From Thauera carbonicopians (lineage in GTDB: Bacteria; Pseudomonadota; Gammaproteobacteria; Burkholderiales; Rhodocyclaceae): 64,000 bases of DNA. Shown piece by piece: positions 1-12,869 of this stretch. The stretch is from NCBI RefSeq assembly GCF_025699485.1, contig NZ_JANUXN010000003.1, positions 1 through 64,000 on the forward strand, in the 5' to 3' direction. The position numbers were made by a program, and so were the translations under genes. The notes beneath the pieces were generated by a model. It did no database searches and was not told where the DNA came from. It saw only the letters and a program-made list of their open reading frames with translations. Positions within the stretch are counted from its first letter, which is position 1. Each line of letters opens with the position of its first letter.

Positions 1-90
1 GCTCGGGTTCTTCTGATGAATTGGGCCCCACGCCGCTGCAGGGCGGCGCGGGTGCCGGCGTTCTCCCCCATCTCACGGAAGTGAGTTCCA

Positions 91-115
91 GGCGGCCCAG
101 GCCGCCTATTTTTTT
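91..115 (+). terminator. Rho-independent terminator of an upstream gene
   Basis: A GGCGGC stem, CCAG loop and GCCGCC stem are followed by TATTTTTTT, a classical intrinsic terminator reading rightward. A second small hairpin (CTCAC GGAA GTGAG) lies just before it at 72-85. The gene it ends must lie to the left of the window. Apart from this I see nothing coding in 1-316. Confidence 0.75.
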
Positions 116-316
116 GCCTTGAAATTCGGCACGCCGGCACGGAGTGCGAGCCCGACGCTGTTCCATGATGAAGCACCTGTTCCAAAGCGGAGCAGGTGCT
201 TTCCGTCACCCGCGCCAGCGCACCCGGTCCAGAGCGCCGGCTGGAATCCGGGCGCCGGCCGCTTTCGGGCTCTCGCCGCAGATCTTGCCAGCGCCGTTCG
301 GCATCGAAGCCCGGGT

Positions 317-859
317 TCAGCGGCGGCCGTTGCCGCGGCGGCCCGGCAGCATTCTCGGCAGCACCGGCACGCCCTGCAGCCAGTGCAGGATGACAGCGCC
401 GATATGCATCACGATCAGCGCCAGCAGCGTCCACGCGAACAGGCTGTGGGCGGCGCCGAACAACTCGTTCAGGGCCTCGTCCGGCCAGCCCGGCTTCGGA
501 ATGACGTAGCCGAAGAAGCGCATCGGATACTTGGTGAAGCTGGCCGACAGATAGCCGCTCAGCGGCGTCAGCGCCAGCAGCAGATAGACGGCGCGGTGGC
601 CGTAGCGTGCAAGGCGTTGTTGCATCGCGCCCAGGCGCTCGTCCGCTGGCGGCGGGTGCAGCCGGCGCCAGGCCAGGCGCAGCAGGAGCAACAGGAAAGC
701 GGTGATGCCGAGCGACTTGTGCAGGGCGATCGTGGAACTGCGTTCGGGCCCGCTGGGCAGGCCGTCGATGGACAGGCCGATGAAGATCAGGGCTGCGATC
801 AGGATCGCGTGGACCCAGTGCAGCGCGATCGCGCCCGGGTCGTAGCGTGCTGGGGGCAT
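317..859 (-). CDS. Cytochrome b561 family membrane protein
   Basis: This 180-residue integral membrane protein resembles prokaryotic cytochrome b561, a di-heme quinol-linked electron carrier. Four hydrophobic helices are visible, with likely heme-ligand histidines near residues 14/17 (ALHWVH), 47 (ALHK), about 87 (YGHRAVY) and 137-158 (AAHSLF, MHIGAVILHW). The start at 859 is chosen because AAGGAGA precedes it at good spacing; a longer reading frame upstream has no such site and is proline/arginine-rich. It lies 95 bp behind the cytochrome c gene on the same strand, so the two probably form one electron-transfer operon. The electron donor cannot be told from sequence. Confidence 0.85.
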   Translation of the reverse strand: MPPARYDPGAIALHWVHAILIAALIFIGLSIDGLPSGPERSSTIALHKSLGITAFLLLLLRLAWRRLHPPPADERLGAMQQRLARYGHRAVYLLLALTPLSGYLSASFTKYPMRFFGYVIPKPGWPDEALNELFGAAHSLFAWTLLALIVMHIGAVILHWLQGVPVLPRMLPGRRGNGRR

Positions 860-879
860 GGGTCGTCTCCTTGTGAAAA

Positions 880-912
880 CGCCCCCTGCCGCGAATCGGG
901 CGGCAGGGGGCG
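880..912. other. Perfect 13-bp stem-loop between two cytochrome genes
   Basis: CGCCCCCTGCCGC at 880-892 pairs exactly with GCGGCAGGGGGCG at 900-912 around a 7-nt loop. It sits between the cytochrome c stop (955) and the cytochrome b561 start (859). There is no T-run, so it is more likely an intercistronic mRNA-stability or attenuation element than a full terminator. Confidence 0.6.
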
Positions 913-954
913 CCGGGGGCGAACAGGGCATGTCCGGGCGGCGAGGCCCGGTCA

Positions 955-1413
955 TTACTCTGCGACCGTTTCCAGCCAGGCGCGGATCGCCCACATGGCT
1001 TCCTGGGACAGGATACCTTCGAACGGCGGCATGTAGACCCGGCCGTCGCGGGTGGCGCCGTTGCGAATGCGCTGCATGAAGATTTCGTCGCCCTCGGCGT
1101 CCGTCGGCAGGGAGCGCAGATCGGGCGCGATGCCGCCCGAGACGGCGCCGAGGCCGTGACAGCGGGCGCAGTTCTGGTTGAAGGCCGAGTCGCCGATGCG
1201 GATGGCGTCCTTGTCCCCACTGTAGGGGTTGCGTTCCAGCCAGGTTTCGCCGAGGGGTTTCAGGGCGGAAACATCGACGGCGTGGGGAACGACGTCGCCG
1301 TGCGCGCAGGCCAGCGACGTGCTGCCGGCGAGCAGCAGCGCGAGCGCGGCCTTGCGAAGGGGTTGGAATCTCGTCTCCTCGTTGTATTTGCTTTTCACTT
1401 TTCGCTTCCTCAT
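955..1413 (-). CDS. pedF: Cytochrome c-550, PedF-like
   Basis: A secreted monoheme cytochrome c. An N-terminal signal peptide (hydrophobic stretch about residues 21-36, cleaved near ACA-HGD) is followed by HGDVVPHAVD and GETWLERNPY, characteristic of the PedF cytochrome c-550 that accepts electrons from PQQ-dependent alcohol dehydrogenases. The heme motif CARCH is at about residues 82-86 and the distal Met in YMPPF near 128. The start is uncertain: ATG at 1413 has no good ribosome site, whereas a GTG at 1398 is preceded by AGGAAG. Divergent to the AcoR-type activator, which probably controls it. No dehydrogenase gene is in the window, so the PQQ link is inferred from family resemblance. Confidence 0.8.
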   Translation of the reverse strand: MRKRKVKSKYNEETRFQPLRKAALALLLAGSTSLACAHGDVVPHAVDVSALKPLGETWLERNPYSGDKDAIRIGDSAFNQNCARCHGLGAVSGGIAPDLRSLPTDAEGDEIFMQRIRNGATRDGRVYMPPFEGILSQEAMWAIRAWLETVAE

Positions 1414-1638
1414 GGCTGATGTCGGGTGTGTCGCTTTCGATGCACCGGCGGATCCGGTTGAGGGGAACTCTGCAAGCGGTGTGCCATGGCGACTTGCGCC
1501 ATTGCGTGGCAAGGAACTTGCTCTCGCACAGACCATGGCCTCGGCGGCGGTTGCTGCAATTCGAGGCAGGTGCTAAGTTTTGGGACAGCCCGCATCACAA
1601 AAACACGATCGAGCGGGGAGATGAGGAGGAGACAGGCG

Positions 1639-3675
<2,037 letters not shown>

Positions 3676-3687
3676 AGTCGACGAAGT

Positions 3688-3712
3688 GAAGCCGGCCTTG
3701 CGGGCCGGCTTC
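3688..3712. terminator. Hairpin between convergent acoR-type gene and leuA
   Basis: GAAGCCGGCC (3688-3697) pairs with GGCCGGCTTC (3703-3712) over a 5-nt loop. It lies between two convergent stop codons and could serve both strands, though neither side has a long T-run. Confidence 0.6.
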
Positions 3713-3738
3713 GCAGTCGATGGAGACGAGGCGGGCCG

Positions 3739-5451
3739 TCAGGCGGCGCGCACTGCCGGCTCGGCGTCGAATGCCGGCTGCAGGCGATTGACGCCGCTGA
3801 CGATGGCGCGGATCGAGGCGGTGATGATGTTGCCGTCGATGCCGACACCGTAGCGGTCGCCGCCGTTGTCGCCGGCCTGCATCAGTTCGACGAAGGCGCA
3901 GGCCTGGGCGTTGCCGCCGTCCTCGCTCGCGGTGATCGAGCGTTCCTCATAGCTGCGCACCTGGACGTCGATGCCGGCGCCGCGCAGCGCATGCACCGCG
4001 GCGTCGATCGGGCCGTTGCCTTCGCCGACGAGCAGATGGCGCGCGCCGTCGATCTCGACCACGAGGCGGATGCCCTGGGCCGCGCCGTGCTCGAACAGGT
4101 GGTGCTCGACGTAGCGCACCGGCGCCGCGGAATCGACGTAGGTGCTGCGGAAGAGCTCCCACAAGGCCTCGGCCGACATTTCGCCGCCGGTGGCATCGGT
4201 GACCTGCTGCACCTCGCGCGAGAACTCCACCTGGAGCCGGCGCGGCATGACGATGCCGTACTCGGTCTCGAGCAGGTAGGCGATGCCGCCCTTGCCCGAC
4301 TGGCTGTTGACGCGGATCACCGAGTCGTAGTTGCGGCCGACGTCGGCGGGGTCGATCGGCAGGTAGGGCACGTTCCACTGGGCGCCGGCCTTTTGGGCGG
4401 CGAATCCCTTCTTGATGGCGTCCTGGTGGGAGCCGGAGAAGGCAGTGAACACGAGATCCCCCACATAGGGGTGGCGTGGGTGGATGGGCAACTGGTTGCA
4501 GTATTCGACGGTGCGGGCGACGGCGTTGATGTCGGAGAAGTCGAGCTCCGGATGCACGCCCTGGGTGTAGAGGTTGAGCGCGAGGGTGACGAGGTCGACG
4601 TTGCCGGTGCGCTCGCCGTTGCCGAACAGGCAGCCTTCGACGCGGTCGGCGCCGGCCATGATGCCGAGCTCGGCGGCGGCGACGCCGGTGCCGCGGTCGT
4701 TGTGCGGGTGGAGGCTGAGCACGACGCTGTCGCGGCGGGCGAGATTGCGGTGCATCCACTCGATCTGGTCGGCGTAGATGTTGGGCGTGGATACTTCGAC
4801 CGTGGCCGGGAGGTTGAGGATGACCTTGTCGTCCGGCGTCGCGCCCCATGCGGCGGTGACGGCGTCGCAGATTTCCCTGGCGAAATCGAGTTCGGTGGCG
4901 GTGAAGGTCTCCGGGCTGTATTCGAGCGAGATGCGGGTGCCGCATTCGGCTTCGATCTCGGCGGCGATCTGCTTGATGAGGCGTACCGCCGATACGGCGA
5001 GCTCGACGACCTGCGGCCTGTCCATGCCGAACACCACTTCGCGGAAGGTCGGCGAGGTGGCGTTATAGACGTGGACGATGGCACGCCTGGCGCCGCGCAC
5101 CGAGTCCATGGTGCGGCGGATGAGGTCTTCGCGCGCCTGGGTGAGCACCTGGATGGTGACGTCCTCGGGCACGTGGCCGCCTTCGATGAGGTGGCGGACG
5201 AAGTCGAAGTCGGTCTGCGACGCGGCCGGGAAGCCGACTTCGATTTCCTTGAAGCCGATGTCGCAGACGGTGCGGAACATGCGCATCTTGCGCTCCACGC
5301 TCATCGGCTCGAACAGCGCCTGGTTGCCGTCGCGCAGGTCGGTGCTCATCCAGATCGGCGCCTTGTCGATGGTCTTGCTCGGCCATTGGCGGTCGGCAAG
5401 CTGGATGGCGGGGAAGGGACGGTACTTGGCGGCGGGGTTCTGAAGCATCAT
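3739..5451 (-). CDS. leuA: 2-isopropylmalate synthase (long type 2 form)
   Basis: Catalyses condensation of 2-ketoisovalerate with acetyl-CoA, the first committed step of leucine synthesis. The 570-residue length and N-terminus fit the LeuA type 2 (yeast/actinobacterial-like) class rather than the roughly 515-residue E. coli form. The TIM-barrel motif STDLRDGNQ (about 36-44), metal ligands in [10 protein letters not shown] (about 245) and GNGERTGN are present. The C-terminal about 130 residues form the LeuA dimer regulatory domain for leucine feedback. The first of two adjacent ATGs has GAGGA seven bases upstream. It is divergent from an Lrp/AsnC regulator. Confidence 0.95.
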   Translation of the reverse strand: MMLQNPAAKYRPFPAIQLADRQWPSKTIDKAPIWMSTDLRDGNQALFEPMSVERKMRMFRTVCDIGFKEIEVGFPAASQTDFDFVRHLIEGGHVPEDVTIQVLTQAREDLIRRTMDSVRGARRAIVHVYNATSPTFREVVFGMDRPQVVELAVSAVRLIKQIAAEIEAECGTRISLEYSPETFTATELDFAREICDAVTAAWGATPDDKVILNLPATVEVSTPNIYADQIEWMHRNLARRDSVVLSLHPHNDRGTGVAAAELGIMAGADRVEGCLFGNGERTGNVDLVTLALNLYTQGVHPELDFSDINAVARTVEYCNQLPIHPRHPYVGDLVFTAFSGSHQDAIKKGFAAQKAGAQWNVPYLPIDPADVGRNYDSVIRVNSQSGKGGIAYLLETEYGIVMPRRLQVEFSREVQQVTDATGGEMSAEALWELFRSTYVDSAAPVRYVEHHLFEHGAAQGIRLVVEIDGARHLLVGEGNGPIDAAVHALRGAGIDVQVRSYEERSITASEDGGNAQACAFVELMQAGDNGGDRYGVGIDGNIITASIRAIVSGVNRLQPAFDAEPAVRAA

Positions 5452-5621
5452 GGCGCGGTCCTCGTGGGCGTGGCGTGATTCGATGGGGAGAAGTCTACCC
5501 GCCCGGTCGCGGCAGACGATTGCGTTGTTGCGGTGCAGAAGCGGTTTTTCCGGCGGAATGATTCACAAACTGATGATTAAGTGAAATGATCTGCCGTATC
5601 GAGTAGATTCAGGAGCCGATC

Positions 5622-6092
5622 ATGCAACTCGACCGCTACGACCGCCAGATTCTCGAAGTGCTGCAGCAGGACGGCCGCATCAGCAACCAGGACCTCGCCG
5701 ACCGCATCAGCCTGTCGCCCTCGTCCTGCTTGCGGCGGCTGCGGGCGCTGGAAGAGTCCGGCCTGATCCTCGGCTACCGAGCGCTGCTCGACGCGAAAAA
5801 GCTCGGCCTGTCGTTGATGGCCTTGATCCACATCTCGATGGACCGCCACACCCCCGAGCGTTTCACGCACTTCGAAAGCGAGGTGGCGAAGATTCCGCAG
5901 GTGCTGGAATGCCTGCTGATCACCGGCCAGGATGCCGACTACCAGTTGAAGGTGATCGTCTCCGACATGGACGGCTACCAGGAACTGCTGCTGAACCGCA
6001 TCACCCGCATCCCCGGCGTCACCGGCGTGCATTCGAGCTTCGTGCTGCGGCGGGTCATCGACAACACCGCGATCCCGCTGCGCGCAGGCTGA
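5622..6092 (+). CDS. Lrp/AsnC family transcriptional regulator
   Basis: A 156-residue feast/famine regulator. The N-terminal AsnC helix-turn-helix (LDRYDRQILEVLQQDGRISNQ onward, about 3-60) is followed by a RAM ligand-binding domain (about 65-145). CAGGAG stands at ideal distance before the ATG. The 170-bp space shared with leuA contains TTCAC (5562-5566) and GTGAA (5581-5585), an interrupted inverted repeat that could be its own operator. Its position suggests amino-acid-responsive control of leuA or itself, but the ligand cannot be read from sequence. Confidence 0.9.
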   Translation: MQLDRYDRQILEVLQQDGRISNQDLADRISLSPSSCLRRLRALEESGLILGYRALLDAKKLGLSLMALIHISMDRHTPERFTHFESEVAKIPQVLECLLITGQDADYQLKVIVSDMDGYQELLLNRITRIPGVTGVHSSFVLRRVIDNTAIPLRAG

Positions 6093-6140
6093 GCGCGGCC
6101 CCGGGGCGCGATTTCCCATGCCTTGGGAGGATTGCTAGAA

Positions 6141-6936
<796 letters not shown>

Positions 6937-6938
6937 GC

Positions 6939-7625
6939 ATGGCGGTGCTCGACGACGGTGCCTGGCAGGCGATCCGGCTCACGCTCGAATTGGCGAGCCT
7001 GACGACGCTGCTGCTGTTGATCATTGCGACACCGCTGGCATGGTGGCTGTCGCAGACGCGCTCGAAGTGGCGGGCGCCGATCGGCGCCCTCGTCACGCTG
7101 CCGCTGGTACTGCCGCCGACCGTGCTGGGCTTCTACCTGCTGGTGCTGATGGGGCCGCAAGGCCCGCTCGGGCAACTGACCCTGGCGCTGGGCTGGGGCA
7201 CGCTGTCCTTCACCTTCACCGGGCTGCTGATCGGTTCGATCGTGTTTTCGCTGCCGTTCGCGGTGCAGCCGATCCAGCACGCCTTCGAGGCCATCGGTCC
7301 GCGGCCGCTCGAAGCGGCCGCCACGCTGCGCGCCAGCCCGCTCGACGCCTTCTTCACCGTCGCGCTGCCACTGGCGCGGCCCGGCCTGCTGACCGCCTCC
7401 ATCCTCAGCTTTGCGCACACGGTCGGCGAGTTCGGCGTGGTGCTGATGATCGGCGGCAACATTCCGGGCCAGACGCGCGTGGTATCCACCCAGATCTACG
7501 GCCACGTCGAGGCGATGGAATACGCTCAGGCGCACTGGCTGGCGGGCGGCATGGTGGCGTTCTCGTTCGTGATCCTGCTGAGCCTGTCCCTGCTCAGGCG
7601 CAGCGGCGGAGGATTCATGCGATGA
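6939..7625 (+). CDS. modB: Molybdate ABC transporter, permease
   Basis: Inner-membrane permease of 228 residues with five to six hydrophobic helices and the binding-protein-dependent transport (EAA) loop [25 protein letters not shown] near residues 121-150. It couples ModA to the ModC ATPase. It begins two bases after the modA stop, and its stop overlaps the modC start as ATGA, so translation is coupled. Confidence 0.95.
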   Translation: MAVLDDGAWQAIRLTLELASLTTLLLLIIATPLAWWLSQTRSKWRAPIGALVTLPLVLPPTVLGFYLLVLMGPQGPLGQLTLALGWGTLSFTFTGLLIGSIVFSLPFAVQPIQHAFEAIGPRPLEAAATLRASPLDAFFTVALPLARPGLLTASILSFAHTVGEFGVVLMIGGNIPGQTRVVSTQIYGHVEAMEYAQAHWLAGGMVAFSFVILLSLSLLRRSGGGFMR

Positions 7626-8728
7626 GCGCGGAGATGGAAGCGGGCGCGGACGTGAACCGGGTGCGGCTCGCCCTGGCGCGGTCGGAGTTCGCCGTCGACG
7701 TCGACCTGGACCTGCCGGCGCGCGGCATCACGGTGCTGTTCGGTGCTTCGGGTTCGGGCAAGACCACCGTGCTGCGCTGCGTCGCGGGACTGGAGCGTGC
7801 GAGCGAGGGCTTCGTCCGCATCGGCGGCGAAGTCTGGCAGGACGATGCGAAGGGCGTGTTCCTGCCGACCTGGCGCAGGTCGCTCGGCTACGTGTTCCAG
7901 GAATCCAGCCTGTTCGAGCACCTGGACGCGCGGCGCAACCTCGAATACGGCCTGCGCCGCGCCAGGACGCCGGGCGGCAGGGAGGCGCTGGACGAGGCGA
8001 TCGAACTGCTCGGCATCCGCGCGCTGCTGGCGCGCCGGCCCGCCCAGCTCTCCGGCGGCGAGCGCCAGCGGGTGGCGATCGCCCGCGCGCTGGCGACCCG
8101 CCCGCGGCTGCTGCTGCTCGACGAGCCGCTGGCCTCGCTCGACCTGCCGCGCCGGCGCGAGATCATGCCCTGGCTCGAACGCCTGCGCGACCAGCTCGCC
8201 GTGCCGATGCTCTACGTCACCCACTCGGTGGACGAACTGAGCCGGCTGGCCGACCGGGTGGTGGTGCTGGAGCAGGGGCGGACGCTGGCGGCGGGGCCGG
8301 TCGGCGAGGTGTTGGCACAGGGCGACCTGCCGGTGCTGGCCGGCGAAGACGCGGCGGCGGTGATCGAAGGCGTCGTCGGCGAGCGCGATGCGCACTGGCA
8401 CCTCGCCCGCGTGCGGCTCGACGGCGGGGACGGCATCTTCGTCCGCGACGGCGGGCAGGCGGTGGGCGCGCGGGTCCGCATGCGGGTGCTGGCGCGTGAC
8501 GTCAGCCTGGCACTGGAGGCGCCGCAGCGCAGCAGCATCCAGAATCATCTGCATGGTGTCGTCGAGACGGTGATGGAGGACGTTCATCCGTCGCAGGCGC
8601 TGGTGCGGGTCCGCTGCTGCGGCCAGGCGCTGATCTCGCGCCTGACCTGCAAGTCGGTGGAGGAATTGCGGATAAGGCCGGGGCTGCCGGTGTGGGCGCT
8701 GGTCAAGTCCGCAGCGGTCATAGCCTGA
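7622..8728 (+). CDS. modC: Molybdate ABC transporter, ATP-binding protein
   Basis: ATPase subunit of 368 residues. Walker A GASGSGKT (41-48), ABC signature LSGGERQR (143-150) and Walker B LLLLDEP (about 163-169) are intact. The C-terminal about 80 residues are a TOBE/Mop-like molybdate-binding domain ([27 protein letters not shown]), which in relatives allows trans-inhibition by molybdate. The start overlaps the modB stop (ATGA). Confidence 0.95.
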   Translation: MSAEMEAGADVNRVRLALARSEFAVDVDLDLPARGITVLFGASGSGKTTVLRCVAGLERASEGFVRIGGEVWQDDAKGVFLPTWRRSLGYVFQESSLFEHLDARRNLEYGLRRARTPGGREALDEAIELLGIRALLARRPAQLSGGERQRVAIARALATRPRLLLLDEPLASLDLPRRREIMPWLERLRDQLAVPMLYVTHSVDELSRLADRVVVLEQGRTLAAGPVGEVLAQGDLPVLAGEDAAAVIEGVVGERDAHWHLARVRLDGGDGIFVRDGGQAVGARVRMRVLARDVSLALEAPQRSSIQNHLHGVVETVMEDVHPSQALVRVRCCGQALISRLTCKSVEELRIRPGLPVWALVKSAAVIA

Positions 8729-8811
8729 CCATGTTCGACAGGGTGGCAGCCACGGTCGGGAGAGCGGAAGGCGGCGGGCCGGGAATGCACGGCGCGCCGC
8801 TCGTCCGCGGT

Positions 8812-9930
8812 ATGGAAAACATGCACAGAGTCAGCCTCAACTACACGCTCGGCGCCGATGCGGCACCCGCGCTGGTGCGCAACCCGCTGCTCGATCTGCT
8901 GCAGGCGGTCAGCGAGCGGGGTTCGATCTCGGCCGCCGCACGCCAGCTTGACCTGTCCTACCGTCACGTCTGGGGCGAGCTGAAACGCTGGGATGCCGAG
9001 TTCGGCCAGCCGCTGATCCATTGGGAAAAAGGCCATGCCGCCCGCCTCACCGACTTTGGCGCCAAGCTGCTGTGGGCCGAGCGCCAGGCGCAGGCGCGGC
9101 TGCTGCCGCAGATCGAGGCCTTGCGCGCCGACATCGAGCGCGCCTTCGCCATCGCCTTCGACGACGCTGCCCATGTGCTGACCTTCTTCGCCAGCCACGA
9201 CGAAGCCCTGATCGCGCTCGGCGAACAGGCTCGCGCCCGGCGGCTGCATCTGGATATCCGCTTCACCGGCAGCGTCGATGCCATCCGCGCGCTGAACGAA
9301 GGCCGCTGCGAGATGGCGGGTTTCCATACCCGGATCAAGCCGGCGCGCGGTTCGCTGTCGCAGCGCACCTACAAGCCGCTGCTGCAGCCCGGCCGCAACA
9401 AGCTGATCGGCTTCGCCCGCCGCACTCAGGGCCTGATCGTCGCGCGGGGCAATCCGCTCGGCCTGCGGACACTGGACGACCTGACCCGGAGCGGCGTGCG
9501 CTTTGTCAATTGCGCCCTCGGTACCGGCACGCGCGTGCTGTTCGACGAGTTGCTGGCCGACGCCCGCATCGCGCCCGAGTCGGTGCGCGGCCATGAGCGC
9601 GCCGAGTTCTCGCATGCCGCGGTGGCGCATGCGATCGCCACCGGCATGGCCGACGCCGGTTTCGGCATCGAGGCCAATGCACGGATACGCGGCCTGGATT
9701 TCGTGCCGCTGGTCGAGGAAAACTACTTCCTCGCCTGTCTCAAGAGCAGCCTCGAACAGCCGGCCACCCAGGCGCTGCTCGCGCTGCTGGGCAGCGGCGA
9801 ATGGCAGCACTGCCTTGCCGCCCTGCCCGGCTACACGCCGATGAACAGTGGCGAAGTGCTGTCGATGACCCGCGTGCTGCCATGGTGGCGCTTCCGCACG
9901 CCGCGCGCGGAGAAACCTGCACCTGCCTGA
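8812..9930 (+). CDS. ModE-type regulator with PBP-like sensor domain
   Basis: About 372 residues. The N-terminus is a ModE winged helix (NPLLDLLQAVSERGSISAAARQLDLSYRHVW onward). Where classical ModE has two Mop domains, this protein has a periplasmic-binding-protein-like domain (about 120-350: LTFFASHDEALIAL, GTGTRVLFDELL, ATGMADAGFGIEA). It is the last gene of the molybdate operon and the best candidate to bind the palindrome ahead of modA. The start is unsure (in-frame ATGs at 8731, 8785, 8812 and 8821, none with a good ribosome site); 8812 is chosen because the recognisable domain begins just after. Confidence 0.8.
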   Translation: MENMHRVSLNYTLGADAAPALVRNPLLDLLQAVSERGSISAAARQLDLSYRHVWGELKRWDAEFGQPLIHWEKGHAARLTDFGAKLLWAERQAQARLLPQIEALRADIERAFAIAFDDAAHVLTFFASHDEALIALGEQARARRLHLDIRFTGSVDAIRALNEGRCEMAGFHTRIKPARGSLSQRTYKPLLQPGRNKLIGFARRTQGLIVARGNPLGLRTLDDLTRSGVRFVNCALGTGTRVLFDELLADARIAPESVRGHERAEFSHAAVAHAIATGMADAGFGIEANARIRGLDFVPLVEENYFLACLKSSLEQPATQALLALLGSGEWQHCLAALPGYTPMNSGEVLSMTRVLPWWRFRTPRAEKPAPA

Positions 9931-10004
9931 CATGGGTGGACCCGGCACCGCCGATCCGCGCATCATCATGGTTCGAGCCACGAAGAAGCCGAGGAGACTG
10001 CCCG

Positions 10005-10802
10005 ATGAACCTGCCCATGCTGACCGACGCCCTGCTGAGGGTCGAAAACTGCGTCGCCACGCTGACCTTCAATCGTGACGACCTGCGCAATGCTCTGACT
10101 GGCTCGGCGCTGATCGACGACCTCTGTGCCGTCGCCGAATGGGTGAACCGCTGCGACGAGGTGTCGGTGCTGGTGCTGACCGGTGCCGGTGCGGCCTTCT
10201 CGTCCGGCGGCAACGTTAAGGACATGGCCGAGCGCGGCGGTGATTTCGCCGGCGACGTCGCCGAAGTCGCCACCCGCTACCGCCGCGGCATCCAGCGCAT
10301 TCCGCTGGCGATGCAGGCGGTGGAAGTGCCGGTCATCGCCGCGGTGAACGGCCCGGCGATCGGCGCCGGCTTCGACCTGGCCAACATGGCGGACATCCGC
10401 ATCGCGTCGACGAAGGCCAAGTTCGGCGAGACCTTCCTGAATCTCGGCATCATCCCCGGCGACGGCGGCGCCTGGTTCATGCAGCGCCTGATCGGCTACC
10501 AGCAGGCTTTCGAGCTGACGCTGTCGGGCCGCATCGTCGACGCCGAGGAGGCGAAGCGGCTGGGCATCGTGCTGGACGTCGTCGAACCGGACGAACTGCT
10601 GCCGCGCGCCCAGGCCCTGGCGGCCCGCTTCGCCGCCCAGCCGCCGAAAGCCCTGCGCCTGACCAAGCGGCTGATGAAGATGGCGCAGCGCATGGAGCTG
10701 AAGGACTTCCTCGACCTGTGCGCGGCCTTCCAGGGCATGTGCCACAACGAGCCGGAGCATCTGGAGGCGGTCAATCGCATGCTGGCGGCGCAGAAACGCT
10801 GA
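10005..10802 (+). CDS. Enoyl-CoA hydratase/isomerase family protein (crotonase)
   Basis: 265-residue crotonase-fold enzyme acting on an acyl-CoA thioester. The oxyanion-hole segments SSGGNVKDM (about 66-74) and NGPAIGAGFDLA (about 112-123) are intact. At the position of the first catalytic Glu of classical hydratases (usually FGQPEV) it reads FGETFL, so that acid is missing, while the second (AFELTLSGRIVDAEEA) is kept. It may therefore be an isomerase or specialised hydratase. GAGGAG precedes the ATG. It stands alone after the mod operon and before mnmG, with no catabolic neighbours to suggest a substrate. Confidence 0.85.
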   Translation: MNLPMLTDALLRVENCVATLTFNRDDLRNALTGSALIDDLCAVAEWVNRCDEVSVLVLTGAGAAFSSGGNVKDMAERGGDFAGDVAEVATRYRRGIQRIPLAMQAVEVPVIAAVNGPAIGAGFDLANMADIRIASTKAKFGETFLNLGIIPGDGGAWFMQRLIGYQQAFELTLSGRIVDAEEAKRLGIVLDVVEPDELLPRAQALAARFAAQPPKALRLTKRLMKMAQRMELKDFLDLCAAFQGMCHNEPEHLEAVNRMLAAQKR

Positions 10803-10943
10803 GTGAAAAATGAGCCCGGGTATTGAATAAGCTGCTGTTTGGAATGTGAAATTCCGTGAAACATGGCGGCGAAAACTAGCCCTTCCGGGCTCGACGGCGT
10901 AGAATCCCGCCCCTTGTTCACGCCTTGCAGCATGGAGCGCATC

Positions 10944-12869
10944 ATGCTCTACCCCACTCGTTTCGATGTCATCGTCGTCGGCGGCGGCCACGCCGGGACC
11001 GAGGCCGCGCTGGCCGCGGCGCGCATGGGCGCGCGGACCCTGCTGCTCACCCACAACATCGAGACGCTGGGGGCGATGAGCTGCAATCCGTCGATCGGCG
11101 GCATCGGCAAGGGCCATCTGGTCAAGGAAGTCGATGCGCTCGGCGGCGCGATGGCGGCGGCCACCGACGAGGGCGGCATCCAGTTCCGCATCCTGAACGC
11201 CTCGAAGGGGCCGGCGGTGCGCGCCACCCGTGCCCAGGCCGACCGTGTGCTGTACAAGGCGGCGATCCGCAGGCGGCTGGAGAACCAGCCCAATCTGTGG
11301 CTGTTCCAGCAGGCGGTGGATGACCTGACCGTGGTCGGCGACCGCGTCACCGGCGTGGTGACCCAGATCGGCCTGCGCTTCGAGGCGCCGGCGGTGGTGC
11401 TGACCGCCGGCACCTTCCTGAACGGCCTGGTGCATGTGGGCCTGCAGAACTACGCCGCCGGCCGTGCCGGCGATCCGCCGGCGGTGTCGCTCGGCGCGCG
11501 GCTGAAGGAGCTCGCGCTGCCGCAGGGCCGGCTCAAGACCGGCACGCCGCCGCGGCTGGATGCGCGCACGATCGACTTCTCGGTGATGACGGTGCAGCCG
11601 GGCGACGATCCGGTGCCGGTGTTCTCCTTCCTCGGCCGCGCCGAGCAGCATCCGCGCCAACTGCCGTGCTGGATGACGCAGACCAACGTGCAGACGCACG
11701 ACGTCATCCGCGCCAACCTCGACCGCTCGCCGATGTATTCGGGCGTCATCGAAGGCGTCGGGCCGCGCTACTGTCCGTCGATCGAGGACAAGATCCACCG
11801 CTTCGCCGACAAGGACAGCCACAACATCTTCCTCGAGCCGGAAGGCCTGGAAACGCACGAGATCTACCCCAACGGCATCTCGACCTCGCTGCCCTTCGAC
11901 GTCCAGCTGCAGATCGTGCGCTCGATCCGCGGCCTGGAGAACGCGCACATCCTGCGCCCGGGCTATGCGATCGAGTACGACTACTTCGACCCGCGCAACC
12001 TCAAGGCCAGCCTCGAGACCAAGTCGATCGGCGGCCTGTTCTTCGCCGGCCAGATCAACGGCACCACCGGCTACGAGGAAGCCGCCGCGCAAGGCCTGCT
12101 GGCCGGCGCCAATGCCGCGCTGCAGATGCAGGGCCGCGAAGCCTGGTGTCCGCGCCGCGACGAAGCCTACCTGGGCGTGCTGGTGGACGACCTGATCACG
12201 CGCGGGGTGTCCGAGCCCTACCGCATGTTCACTTCGCGCGCCGAATACCGCCTGAGCCTGCGCGAGGACAACGCCGACCTGCGCCTGACCGAGAAGGGCC
12301 GCGAACTCGGCCTGGTCGACGATGTGCGCTGGGAGGCCTTCTGCCGCAAGCGCGAAGCGATCGAGCGCGGCAGCGCGTTGCTGAAAGCGGCCTGGGCGCG
12401 GCCCGAGGTCATTCCGGCCGAAGACCAGCAGCGGGTGCTGGGCAAGCCGCTGGAGCGCGAGCAGCGCTATTTCGAGCTGCTGCGCCGGCCGGAGACCAGT
12501 TATGCCTCGCTGATGAGCCTGCTCGGCGCGCCGGAAGCGGCCGAGACCGACCCGCAGGTGATCGAGCAGATCGAGATCGCCGCCAAGTACCAGGGCTACA
12601 TCGACCGCCAGCAGGAAGAGGTCGCGAAGCAGGCACAGGCCGAAGCCACCCGCCTACCGGCGGAGCTGGACTACGCCGAAGTGCGTGGGCTGTCGAAGGA
12701 AGTGCAGCAGAAGCTGAACCTGCATCGACCCGAGACCATCGGCCAGGCCGGCCGCATCCAGGGCGTGACGCCGGCGGCGATCTCGCTGCTGCTGGTGTGG
12801 CTGAAGCGCCGTGACCTGGCGGCGCGGACGGGCAGTGCCGATGCCGCGGCGCGGAGGCCGGCGGCATGA
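10944..12869 (+). CDS. mnmG: tRNA uridine-5-carboxymethylaminomethyl modification enzyme MnmG (GidA)
   Basis: FAD-dependent partner of MnmE that builds the cmnm5/nm5 modification of U34 in several tRNAs. The 641 residues match the family length. The FAD fold [14 protein letters not shown] is at about 9-22, followed by [15 protein letters not shown], a MnmG signature. [15 protein letters not shown] and the C-terminal helical domain are present. ATG at 10944 is preceded by GGAG eight bases upstream; an ATG at 10932 is an alternative. It heads the conserved mnmG-rsmG-parA-parB block. Confidence 0.97.
   Translation: MLYPTRFDVIVVGGGHAGTEAALAAARMGARTLLLTHNIETLGAMSCNPSIGGIGKGHLVKEVDALGGAMAAATDEGGIQFRILNASKGPAVRATRAQADRVLYKAAIRRRLENQPNLWLFQQAVDDLTVVGDRVTGVVTQIGLRFEAPAVVLTAGTFLNGLVHVGLQNYAAGRAGDPPAVSLGARLKELALPQGRLKTGTPPRLDARTIDFSVMTVQPGDDPVPVFSFLGRAEQHPRQLPCWMTQTNVQTHDVIRANLDRSPMYSGVIEGVGPRYCPSIEDKIHRFADKDSHNIFLEPEGLETHEIYPNGISTSLPFDVQLQIVRSIRGLENAHILRPGYAIEYDYFDPRNLKASLETKSIGGLFFAGQINGTTGYEEAAAQGLLAGANAALQMQGREAWCPRRDEAYLGVLVDDLITRGVSEPYRMFTSRAEYRLSLREDNADLRLTEKGRELGLVDDVRWEAFCRKREAIERGSALLKAAWARPEVIPAEDQQRVLGKPLEREQRYFELLRRPETSYASLMSLLGAPEAAETDPQVIEQIEIAAKYQGYIDRQQEEVAKQAQAEATRLPAELDYAEVRGLSKEVQQKLNLHRPETIGQAGRIQGVTPAAISLLLVWLKRRDLAARTGSADAAARRPAA

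Noticed and set aside
3991..5478. 495-codon open frame opposite leuA
   Set aside because: Antisense to the complete leuA gene, no recognisable domain.
10845..10863. GTGAAACA before mnmG, half of a parS site
   Set aside because: Only the right half matches TGTTTCACGTGAAACA; the left half agrees in two of eight positions.
10803..10943. oriC beside mnmG
   Set aside because: No cluster of DnaA boxes or AT-rich unwinding region, and dnaA/dnaN are not in the window.
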